From Flavobacteriales bacterium (GTDB lineage: Bacteria; Bacteroidota; Bacteroidia; Flavobacteriales_D; Sanyastnellaceae), in assembly GCA_028825055.1 (NCBI GenBank), contig JAPKAW010000073.1, positions 1-8,270 of the forward strand: a DNA stretch of 8,270 nucleotides, written 5' to 3'. Below the pieces are notes generated by a model. It saw nothing but the letters and a program-made list of their open reading frames with translations. It was not told where the DNA came from and made no database searches. Positions 1-6,700 of this stretch are shown one piece after another. Position 1 is the first letter of the stretch; the number at the start of each line of letters is the position of its first letter. Position numbers and translations under genes: made by a program.

Positions 1-645
1 GGAATATCAGCCGAAGACCTTGTTCACTTTCGCGAGCTCGGTTGTGAATTACCGATGCAGCTCGTCCCCTTTGGTTTGGATGAAGCCGAATGGCCCAAGG
101 ACACCTCTGCATCGGCGAACCATGTGTTTCACCTCGGTGCTATGGATTGGCGACCCAACCAACAAGGTGTTCGTTGGTTTGTCAACCGCGTTTGGCCTTT
201 GGTGCGTCAACGTATCCCAACTGCAGAGCTAAGACTGGCCGGCCGAAATTTCGCGTCTTCTTGGACATTTCCTGACAACATGGGAATTCGAGTTTTGGGT
301 GAAGTTGAAAACGCCTGGGACATGATGACCGATAACGGTATCATGGTAATCCCATTGTTGAGCGGGAGCGGTATGCGCATAAAAGCTATTGAAGCTCTTG
401 CTGCAGGAAGACCGATCGTGTCCACACCTATCGGAGTTGAGGGAATTCCCGCAGAAGACGGAAAACACGTCATGATTGCTGCCACGCCTGAAAAATTCGC
501 AGCTTGTATTGTCGACTTGTTAGAGAACCCTGAAACCGCGCGTAAAATGGGTTTTGAGGGTCGTAAGTGGGCAAAGGAACACTTTGAGAACAACCGGTTG
601 ATTGCATCCATGGTATCCAACTTTCAAGAAGTCTTTCAGCTTTGA
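1..645 (+). CDS. GT-B glycosyltransferase (family 4-like), C-terminal part, truncated by window start
   Basis: The reading frame is open from base 1 to the TGA at 643-645 (214 codons visible). Eighteen in-frame codons precede the first ATG at 55, so the gene begins upstream of the window. What is visible is the C-terminal nucleotide-sugar-binding half of a GT-B enzyme. Residue positions count from base 1. The strand-turn 'HLGAMDWRPNQQG' is near residues 44-56. The donor-binding segment 'GSGMRIKAIEALAAGRPIV' is near residues 122-140, with the Glu of 'IEALA' as the usual nucleotide-contacting acid. A helical tail follows ('DLLENPETARKMG'). Family knowledge says such enzymes transfer a sugar from a nucleotide or lipid carrier to a growing glycan at the cytoplasmic membrane face. 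Donor and acceptor cannot be read from sequence. The end overlaps the next glycosyltransferase by 4 nt, implying an operon and translational coupling. Confidence 0.88.
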   Translation, partial: GISAEDLVHFRELGCELPMQLVPFGLDEAEWPKDTSASANHVFHLGAMDWRPNQQGVRWFVNRVWPLVRQRIPTAELRLAGRNFASSWTFPDNMGIRVLGEVENAWDMMTDNGIMVIPLLSGSGMRIKAIEALAAGRPIVSTPIGVEGIPAEDGKHVMIAATPEKFAACIVDLLENPETARKMGFEGRKWAKEHFENNRLIASMVSNFQEVFQL

Positions 646-1844
646 AACTGTTGTTGCTCACATCAAGGCTTCCATGGCCTTTAGACAAGGGAGATAAGCT
701 TCGTGCTTACCACCAACTTCGTTCTCTTCACGCCGAGCACGAAGTCCATTTGTTTTGTTTAGTCGGAACCAAGCCTTCCCAAGAGGCCATCGCTGCCCTT
801 GGTGAAGTCGCCCACGAAGTGCATTGGTACAAGATGCGCTGGACAGCCCGGCTTTTGAGAATGGCATGGGCGCCTTTAAGCAGTCGTCCCTTTCAGGTCC
901 ATTGGTTCTATCAGCGTCGCGCAGCAAATCATGTTTCCAGTCTTTTGGAGCGCCTGCAACCGGACGCAGTCTATTGCCAACTGATTCGCATGGCCGAATA
1001 CATCAAAAACCATCATGAATATCCTCGCGTTTTGGATTACATGGATGCACTGAGCGCAGGGATGATGAGGCGATCCCTTCTAAAGAGGTTACCCTCTCGT
1101 TGGATTTATCAAATTGAAGCGTCCCGTTTGGCGCGCTATGAAGCGTCCACTTTTGATTATTTTGATTCCCATACGATCATTAGCGTTGCCGATCGCAAGT
1201 TGATTTCCCATCCTGACCGAAGCTCCATCCATGTCGTTCCCAACGGGGTCGACAAAGACTATTATGGCGCCCAAATAGCAGAAGAAAAACCACCCGCACC
1301 AGCGTTTGACACCATCGTATTCACGGGCAACATGAGTTACCCCCCCAATGTTGATGCAGCCTGCAGGTTGGCTTCGGATGTCCTCCCCCTGACCACCACG
1401 AGTCAACTTCGTCTTGTCATTGCGGGAACCGCTCCTGCACAACGCGTAAAACAGTTGGCGAATGAACACATTGTAGTGACCGGTTGGATTCCCGACATGC
1501 GTTGGGCCTATCACCAAGCGGATCTTTTTGTTGCCCCGTTGCGGATTGGCACGGGCCAGCAAAACAAAATTCTAGAAGCCATGGCTTGCGGCATTCCCTG
1601 TATTACAACATCTCATGTGATGTCAGGGTTCCGTTCTGAACACGGAAATAATACAGCGCTCCCTCCTCTTATACTCGCTGACACGGTGGAGGATACTGCG
1701 GCGGCAATCGACAGCTTGCTGCGCGACAAAACCAAGTGTCAAGAACTGGGCTTATCCAGTAGGAAGTGGATTGAAGATCATGCCTCTTGGGACATCCAAT
1801 CTCAAAAACTTGTCGAATCATTCGTACATTCCTCCAAGCATTGA
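642..1844 (+). CDS. GT-B glycosyltransferase (family 4-like), complete, TTG start
   Basis: A 400-residue protein with the full GT-B layout. The N-terminal Rossmann start 'MKLLLLTSRLPWPLDKGDKL' (1-20) resembles sugar transferases of exopolysaccharide/EpsH-type loci. The C-terminal half has 'VVPNGVD' (198-204), 'FTGNMSYPPNVDAA' (227-240), and the donor-binding segment 'GTGQQNKILEAMACGIP' (303-319) with E312 as the likely donor-contacting acid. The start is TTG at 642, inside the previous gene's TTGA. The next in-frame Met is about residue 65 and would remove the first beta strand and its conserved loop, so TTG (or another Leu codon at 648-654) must be used. It shares the loop-plus-EA(L/M)A motif pattern with the upstream partial gene, so the two may be an old duplication. 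The role is cytoplasmic or membrane-associated glycan assembly; the sugar specificity is unknown. Confidence 0.9.
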   Translation: MKLLLLTSRLPWPLDKGDKLRAYHQLRSLHAEHEVHLFCLVGTKPSQEAIAALGEVAHEVHWYKMRWTARLLRMAWAPLSSRPFQVHWFYQRRAANHVSSLLERLQPDAVYCQLIRMAEYIKNHHEYPRVLDYMDALSAGMMRRSLLKRLPSRWIYQIEASRLARYEASTFDYFDSHTIISVADRKLISHPDRSSIHVVPNGVDKDYYGAQIAEEKPPAPAFDTIVFTGNMSYPPNVDAACRLASDVLPLTTTSQLRLVIAGTAPAQRVKQLANEHIVVTGWIPDMRWAYHQADLFVAPLRIGTGQQNKILEAMACGIPCITTSHVMSGFRSEHGNNTALPPLILADTVEDTAAAIDSLLRDKTKCQELGLSSRKWIEDHASWDIQSQKLVESFVHSSKH

Positions 1845-1859
1845 AAACGCTCTTCAGCT

Positions 1860-2837
1860 ATGAAAAAGGACACCATTAACATGTTGGCAGGAATTCCAAC
1901 TTTAGACATCCGGTCATTTGAGTCTGGATCGGACTCCGATCGAAAGCAATTTGTTGAGCAGCTTGGCCATGCTTACGAAACCATCGGCTTCGTCGCCATT
2001 CACGGACATGGCATTTCCGACGAGTTGATTGACTCTCTGTATGCAGAGTCGCGTGCATTTTTTGAACTTCCTCAAGCCATCAAAAGACAGCATGCGCGTC
2101 CTGAAACGAACAACCAGCGAGGCTTCGTCTCAATGGGGGTTGAGCATGCCAAAGGAAGTGATGCTGCTGACCTTAAGGAGTTTTGGCAAGTCGGACAACC
2201 TGACCCTCCTGCAAACGGAGACCCGGTGCATTTTCCCTCCAATCAAAATGTAGCTGAATTGCCTGCTTTTCAAAGCACCGCAGTCGATGCTTTTCGTGCT
2301 TTAGAAACTCTGGGGCAGACAGTATTAAGAGCCATTGCAATCCATTTGGGTGTTGAAGAGGATTACTTTCACAAATGGGTCGCTGGGGGAAATTCGATTC
2401 TACGAGCCATTCACTACCCACCCATCTTGAGCGCCCCCTCTTCGGCCGTTCGTGCCGGTCAACACGAAGATATCAACCTCATCACCTTGCTCGTCGGAGC
2501 ATCTGCTGCTGGGCTTGAAGTCCTTCGACATGATCAGACATGGACTCCGGTCACCGCATTACCGGAGCACATCGTGGTCAATGTCGGTGATATGTTACAA
2601 CGATTGACGAATCACCGATTGAAAAGTACCACCCATCGCGTGGTCAATCCACCCGAGTCCGAATGGTCCAACCCGCGTTTTTCCATGCCCTTTTTCTGCC
2701 ACCCTCGCCCCGACATGAAGCTTGACGCTATGCCGCATCTTTTGGCACATGGAGAAACCCCAAAAGAAGGGCCCATTACGGCAGGTGAATACCTCGAGCA
2801 GCGTCTCAGAGAAATTGGACTCGCTCAAGGAAAATAG
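1860..2837 (+). CDS. 2-oxoglutarate/Fe(II)-dependent oxygenase, isopenicillin N synthase family
   Basis: A 325-residue protein of normal length for the IPNS/plant-type dioxygenase family. The N-terminal non-haem dioxygenase domain ('IPTLDIRSF' 12-20, 'GFVAIHGHGI' 43-52) is followed by the Fe(II)-binding double-stranded beta-helix. Iron ligands are visible as H202 and D204 in 'GQHEDINLITLL' and H259 in 'STTHRVVNP'. The RXS co-substrate motif is R273-S275 in 'NPRFSMPFF'. It should use Fe(II) and O2, with or without 2-oxoglutarate, to oxidise a small molecule in the cytoplasm. The family is too diverse to name the substrate, and nothing here indicates beta-lactam synthesis, since no NRPS neighbours are seen. 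ATG 1860 follows the previous stop by 15 nt. An alternative ATG at 1881 would still include the whole domain. It lies between glycosyltransferases and a sulfur module and could belong functionally to either. Confidence 0.92.
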   Translation: MKKDTINMLAGIPTLDIRSFESGSDSDRKQFVEQLGHAYETIGFVAIHGHGISDELIDSLYAESRAFFELPQAIKRQHARPETNNQRGFVSMGVEHAKGSDAADLKEFWQVGQPDPPANGDPVHFPSNQNVAELPAFQSTAVDAFRALETLGQTVLRAIAIHLGVEEDYFHKWVAGGNSILRAIHYPPILSAPSSAVRAGQHEDINLITLLVGASAAGLEVLRHDQTWTPVTALPEHIVVNVGDMLQRLTNHRLKSTTHRVVNPPESEWSNPRFSMPFFCHPRPDMKLDAMPHLLAHGETPKEGPITAGEYLEQRLREIGLAQGK

Positions 2838-2855
2838 AACCCGTGGATTGCCCTA

Positions 2856-3686
2856 ATGCTTCTCCCCTTCTTACACGCTCAAAGCGCACTCATGGAATGG
2901 GTTGAAATTGCGGGGTATGCCATGGCACTTGTCATTGGAGCGATCCTCGGCTTGCTTGGCGGTGGTGGATCCGTTTTGATTATGCCGGTATTAGTATACC
3001 TGTTTCACATCCTCCCTGCCGAAGCTACTGCGTATAGTCTGTTTGTTGTGGGATGTGGTGCGCTCATGGGAACCTTTAGTTCTCTTAAAAAAAACCAAGT
3101 CGACTGGAAAACGGGAGGGCTATTTGCCTTACCGTCCATGTTGGCTGTCTATACCGTGCAACGTTGGGGACTACCAGCAATTCCTGAAACATGGGCCATG
3201 GGCCAATTCGAAATGAGCAAAGACACCCTGATCATGGGCACATTCGCTGTCCTGATGATTGCGGCTGCCTATTCTATGTTGAAACAACAATCCGATTTGA
3301 AACAAACATCGTTCGGAAATGGTCTTTGGTGGATCATCGCGATTGAAGGCCTTTTCGTTGGTACCATTACAGGTTTCGTAGGGGCTGGAGGTGGTTTTTT
3401 AATTGTTCCAGTACTCGTCATTTTGTTGGGCATGTCAATGGAAATCGCCGTTGGAACATCTCTCCTGATCATTTCCATCAAATCACTAGTAGGGTTTTTT
3501 GGCTCTATGGGAAACGAAGCCGAAGTCGACTGGATGTTAATTTTGCCATTCATGGCACTAACGGTGGTGGGAACGCACTTAGGAACCTTGATGAGAAGCC
3601 GCGTTAAGGGAGCCACTTTAAAACGACTTTTCGGATGGTTTATTTTGCTGATGGGAGTCGTTATATTGCTAACGGAGTTGAATTAA
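2856..3686 (+). CDS. TauE/SafE-family sulfite (anion) exporter
   Basis: A 276-residue, very hydrophobic protein with the internal duplication typical of TauE/SafE carriers: 'GLLGGGGSVLIMPVLV' (32-47) in the first half and 'GFVGAGGGFLIVPVLV' (173-188) in the second. Each glycine-rich loop is followed by a long transmembrane helix. About seven or eight membrane spans are apparent, and the protein ends with a hydrophobic helix ('WFILLMGVVILL'). Family members export sulfite, sulfoacetate or other organosulfur anions across the inner membrane. ATG 2856 lies 18 nt after the oxygenase stop. ATG 2892 (residue 13, 'MEWVEIAGYAM') is an equally good or better start, because homologues usually begin right at the first helix. 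It ends 11 nt before the persulfide dioxygenase fusion, which produces sulfite, so sulfite efflux is the most reasonable inferred role. Confidence 0.92.
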   Translation: MLLPFLHAQSALMEWVEIAGYAMALVIGAILGLLGGGGSVLIMPVLVYLFHILPAEATAYSLFVVGCGALMGTFSSLKKNQVDWKTGGLFALPSMLAVYTVQRWGLPAIPETWAMGQFEMSKDTLIMGTFAVLMIAAAYSMLKQQSDLKQTSFGNGLWWIIAIEGLFVGTITGFVGAGGGFLIVPVLVILLGMSMEIAVGTSLLIISIKSLVGFFGSMGNEAEVDWMLILPFMALTVVGTHLGTLMRSRVKGATLKRLFGWFILLMGVVILLTELN

Positions 3687-3697
3687 AAAGAAGCGCA

Positions 3698-5110
3698 ATG
3701 GTGATCGAACAGATCTATACCGGATGTTTAGCTCAAGGAGCTTACTACATTGAATCCGAGGGCTTTGCAATGATAATTGACCCCCTAAGAAACGCGAAGA
3801 CCTATGTAGATAGAGCAGCCAAGAATGGCGCAAAAATCACTCATGTCCTCGAGACGCACTTTCATGCCGATTTTGTTTCCGGACATGTAGAATTGGCTGA
3901 AGCCACAGAAGCGATCATCGTTTTTGGACCTCAAGCCAATCCAACCTTCCCGTTTCACCAGGCCGTCCACAACGAAGAGATTGCCCTCGGTAGTTGCACC
4001 ATTCGTGTGCTACACACGCCGGGGCACACCATGGAATCTACCTGCTATCTTCTCCTCGATGCGCAGAGAACTCCATATGCTTTGTTTACTGGAGACACCC
4101 TTTTCATAGGGGATGTCGGCCGACCGGATTTGGCACAAAAATCAGCTGAGATCACACAAGAACAGCTCGCAAGCACCCTTTTTCATTCGCTTCGCAATGA
4201 GATCATGACGCTTCCGTCACAGGTTATGATTTATCCCGCACACGGTGCGGGATCGGCGTGTGGAAAGAACATCAGCTCCAAAACATGGGATTCACTTGAA
4301 AATCAACTCAAGACAAATTATGCACTCAGAGCGGATATGTCTGAGCACGAATTCGTAAAAGAAGTTACCAATGGATTGCTTCCTCCACCCGCTTATTTCC
4401 CGGAGAATGTCGCACTGAACAAACAAACCATTCCTGCGCTGGAAAAAGTACTCGAGCGGAACAACTTGGCTCTTGCTCCTGATGAATTCGAGGCACATCT
4501 TCACATTGAAGAAGCACTAATTGTAGACACACGAACCAAGGAAGAATTCGCTGAAGCCCACATTCCAGGTTCTATTTTCATTGGCATTGACGGCAATTTC
4601 GCTCCTTGGGTAGGCGCCCTGATCAAGGATGTGAAGCAACGACTGCTCATTGTTGCGAACCAGGGAACCGAATCAGAGGTGCTCACCCGATTGTCCCGCG
4701 TTGGGTTTGATGGCGCCATTGGATATTTACAAGGTGGAATCGAAGCTTGGAAGTTGGCCGGAAAAACATGCGACCGCATCAATCAAATTACTCCCGAGGC
4801 CTTTGTTTTATTGTACAATGCCGAGGAGGAGTCGCTTTTGGATGTACGAAAGCCCGGTGAGTTTCAGGCCGAGCATGTCGATGGAGCCTTTAGTATGCCT
4901 CTGGATTTTGTCAATGAAAAAATGCACACTCTTGATGACGCTTCCCACTACTATGCACATTGCCTAAGCGGCTATCGCTCAGCAATCTTCATTTCCATTT
5001 TGAAAGCACGTGGTATGCACAACATCACGGATATCAAGGGAGGATGGGAAGCGATGACAAAAACAACCCTACCGACTACCGACTTTGTTTGCTCGAGCAA
5101 AGTGAAATAA
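3698..5110 (+). CDS. CstB-like persulfide dioxygenase-rhodanese-rhodanese fusion
   Basis: A 470-residue cytoplasmic enzyme with an N-terminal metallo-beta-lactamase fold. It has 'THFHADFVSGH' (53-63), 'HTPGHT' (106-111), 'FTGDTLF' (130-136) and 'YPAHGAGSACGKN' (179-191). By comparison with ETHE1-type enzymes, H54, H110 and D133 should hold the single iron; F59 stands where hydrolases keep a second His. The first rhodanese-like domain (about 260-356) has 'LIVANQGTES' where the catalytic Cys loop should be and looks inactive. The second (about 362-455) has 'AHCLSGYRS' with C422 as the likely persulfide carrier. This order matches Staphylococcus aureus CstB, which oxidises thiol persulfides and forms thiosulfate. 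C188 may correspond to the extra Cys in that enzyme's dioxygenase domain, though I am unsure. An in-frame ATG at 3635 would overlap the exporter gene by 52 nt, and the conserved fold starts at 'MVIEQIYTG', so ATG 3698 is preferred. Confidence 0.92.
   Translation: MVIEQIYTGCLAQGAYYIESEGFAMIIDPLRNAKTYVDRAAKNGAKITHVLETHFHADFVSGHVELAEATEAIIVFGPQANPTFPFHQAVHNEEIALGSCTIRVLHTPGHTMESTCYLLLDAQRTPYALFTGDTLFIGDVGRPDLAQKSAEITQEQLASTLFHSLRNEIMTLPSQVMIYPAHGAGSACGKNISSKTWDSLENQLKTNYALRADMSEHEFVKEVTNGLLPPPAYFPENVALNKQTIPALEKVLERNNLALAPDEFEAHLHIEEALIVDTRTKEEFAEAHIPGSIFIGIDGNFAPWVGALIKDVKQRLLIVANQGTESEVLTRLSRVGFDGAIGYLQGGIEAWKLAGKTCDRINQITPEAFVLLYNAEEESLLDVRKPGEFQAEHVDGAFSMPLDFVNEKMHTLDDASHYYAHCLSGYRSAIFISILKARGMHNITDIKGGWEAMTKTTLPTTDFVCSSKVK
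4233..4253. repeat. Perfect 9-bp inverted repeat (hairpin) inside the dioxygenase gene
   Basis: ATCCCGCAC at 4233-4241 and GTGCGGGAT at 4245-4253 are exact reverse complements around a 3-nt loop (ACG). The sequence codes for the conserved 'YPAHGAG' stretch that holds H182, so the protein constraint may largely explain it. No T-tract follows, so it is not a classical terminator. Confidence 0.6.
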
Positions 5111-5130
5111 CAGGCCCTCATTAAACTACT

Positions 5131-6675
5131 ATGAATGCAACCCAGATGCGGAATCCGTCCAGTATACTATTCTTAGCAATGATCGCGATAAGCGGAGTAT
5201 TAAAGGCCCAAACCCCACCCAATTACAGCGTTGAAATCAACACGCCTGGTGCTTACGATGGGGATTTATATTTCTCCATCATCGGACCTCCTATCAAGCC
5301 GGTCAACATTGCTTCGCCCTCTGGCGAATTGCTTTTTTCAGAGGTGTGGCCTCAGGAAGGGTACGATTGGAAAGTCAATGATGATGGACTCCATACCTTA
5401 TTTCATAGAGGGATTTCGGCCTGGATTACGCGAGACGCACTCATGCAGCCGATCGATACTACATTTTTTCAGAATGGATTCAATGCTGACATGCATGATT
5501 ATATCCGAACACCAGACGGTCACCAAGTGATGATTGCTTACCACTGGCAGTCTGTAGACATGAGTGAATATGTTAATGGTGGTGATCCTAACGCCATATT
5601 GGAAGTCGCGATTATCCAAGAATTGAATCCGCAAGAAGAGGTGATTTTTGAATGGAATGCTCTTGATCACATGTCACCACTTGACTTAGAAAATGCCTTG
5701 CTAACGTCACCTGAAATTGTTTTCAATCACGCAAATTCCATTGACATCGATTCTGACGGCCACTTTATTCTGAGCAGTCGAAACCTCAACGAAGTCACGA
5801 AAATCCATCGGCAGACAGGTGAAATCTTATGGCGTTTGGGAGCAGGAGCTACTAGCGAATTCGCTTTTGTTGATTCTTACCCCTTTACATTCCAACACTC
5901 CGTTCGTCCTCTTGGCGACAACCGGTACCTTCTCTTTGACAACGGCAATTTAAGTTCCATGTTTACGGATTTACCCAATCAATCTCGAGCTGTCGAATTT
6001 GAATTGGACACCGTTAACATGACCGCTTCTGCCGTTTGGGAATATGTTCACCCCGACTATCTGTTTGGCCCTGCCATGGGCAGTGTACAGCGTTTACCGA
6101 ACGGAAACACGCTGATCAACTGGGGAACACAGAACAGCCCTGAACATGGAGGCATCTTAACTGAGGTCACGTCCAATGGAACTCCGGTGTTGGAATTGGT
6201 GTTTGTTTCCTATGAAAATATTTATTCCGCGAGTAAAAGCAACGCAGCTTGGGAAGCTCCAATTCCGGGCTGTATGGACAGTGACGCATGCAATTTTAAT
6301 CCAGCAGCGAACATAGAACCAGACCCTATTGAGCCAGCCCTTGCGTGTAGCTTTCCAGAGGAAGGATACGATTGTGACGGCCTTTGCATAATCGATTTCG
6401 ACCTCGACGAGGTTTGCGATGCGAATGACAACTGCCCAACAACGTCGAATCCTGATCAATTGGACAGCGATCAAGATGGAATAGGTGATGCTTGCGATGA
6501 TACCACCAACGGCATTTTAAATCTTGAAATTTCCGGGAACAACAAACAATTGATTGCTTCTTACAATTCAATTGGACAAGCACTCAGAACTTCAGAACAG
6601 CTAAATTATCCCGGCTTGATCATCTCCGTTTATTCGGATGGAAGCACGGTCAAACGTTGGAACCTTTTTCGCTAA
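5131..6675 (+). CDS. Secreted arylsulfotransferase-like beta-propeller protein with TSP3-like repeats and T9SS-like tail
   Basis: A 514-residue protein. The signal peptide ends at about 'VLKAQ' (residue 27); ATG 5146 (Met6) is an alternative start. Residues about 35-360 match the arylsulfotransferase/ASST-like propeller pattern: 'MHDYIRTPDGH' (121-131), 'NHANSIDIDSDGHFILSSRN' (199-218), 'TGEILWRLGAG' (229-239), 'FQHSVRPLG' (254-262), 'LFDNGN' (268-273), 'GSVQRLPNGNTLINWG' (317-332). H122, H200 and H256 are candidate active-site histidines. Residues about 379-458 hold Cys- and Asp-rich segments ('GCMDSDACNFNPAAN', then the TSP3-like 'NCPTTSNPDQ' and 'DSDQDGIGDACDD'), which probably bind calcium. 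The tail (461-514, with 'YNSIGQAL' and 'VYSDGSTVKRW') resembles a Bacteroidota C-terminal sorting domain, so export by the type IX system is inferred. True sulfotransferase activity is not proven. It starts 20 nt after the persulfide dioxygenase stop and could share its transcript. Confidence 0.85.
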   Translation: MNATQMRNPSSILFLAMIAISGVLKAQTPPNYSVEINTPGAYDGDLYFSIIGPPIKPVNIASPSGELLFSEVWPQEGYDWKVNDDGLHTLFHRGISAWITRDALMQPIDTTFFQNGFNADMHDYIRTPDGHQVMIAYHWQSVDMSEYVNGGDPNAILEVAIIQELNPQEEVIFEWNALDHMSPLDLENALLTSPEIVFNHANSIDIDSDGHFILSSRNLNEVTKIHRQTGEILWRLGAGATSEFAFVDSYPFTFQHSVRPLGDNRYLLFDNGNLSSMFTDLPNQSRAVEFELDTVNMTASAVWEYVHPDYLFGPAMGSVQRLPNGNTLINWGTQNSPEHGGILTEVTSNGTPVLELVFVSYENIYSASKSNAAWEAPIPGCMDSDACNFNPAANIEPDPIEPALACSFPEEGYDCDGLCIIDFDLDEVCDANDNCPTTSNPDQLDSDQDGIGDACDDTTNGILNLEISGNNKQLIASYNSIGQALRTSEQLNYPGLIISVYSDGSTVKRWNLFR

Positions 6676-6700
6676 AACCATTCCAAATCTAGGAGTTAGA

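Noticed and set aside
1089..1562. A 157-codon minus-strand reading frame inside the second glycosyltransferase
   Set aside because: It lies wholly antisense to a well-supported enzyme gene and shows no coherent domain, so it is treated as a frame shadow.
1860..2837. Beta-lactam (isopenicillin) biosynthesis
   Set aside because: The oxygenase belongs to the wider IPNS-like superfamily, but no NRPS, acyltransferase or epimerase is nearby, so the specific pathway is not supported.
3635..3697. An upstream ATG at 3635 extending the persulfide dioxygenase by 21 residues
   Set aside because: It overlaps the end of the exporter gene by 52 nt, the added residues have no family resemblance, and the conserved fold begins at the ATG at 3698.
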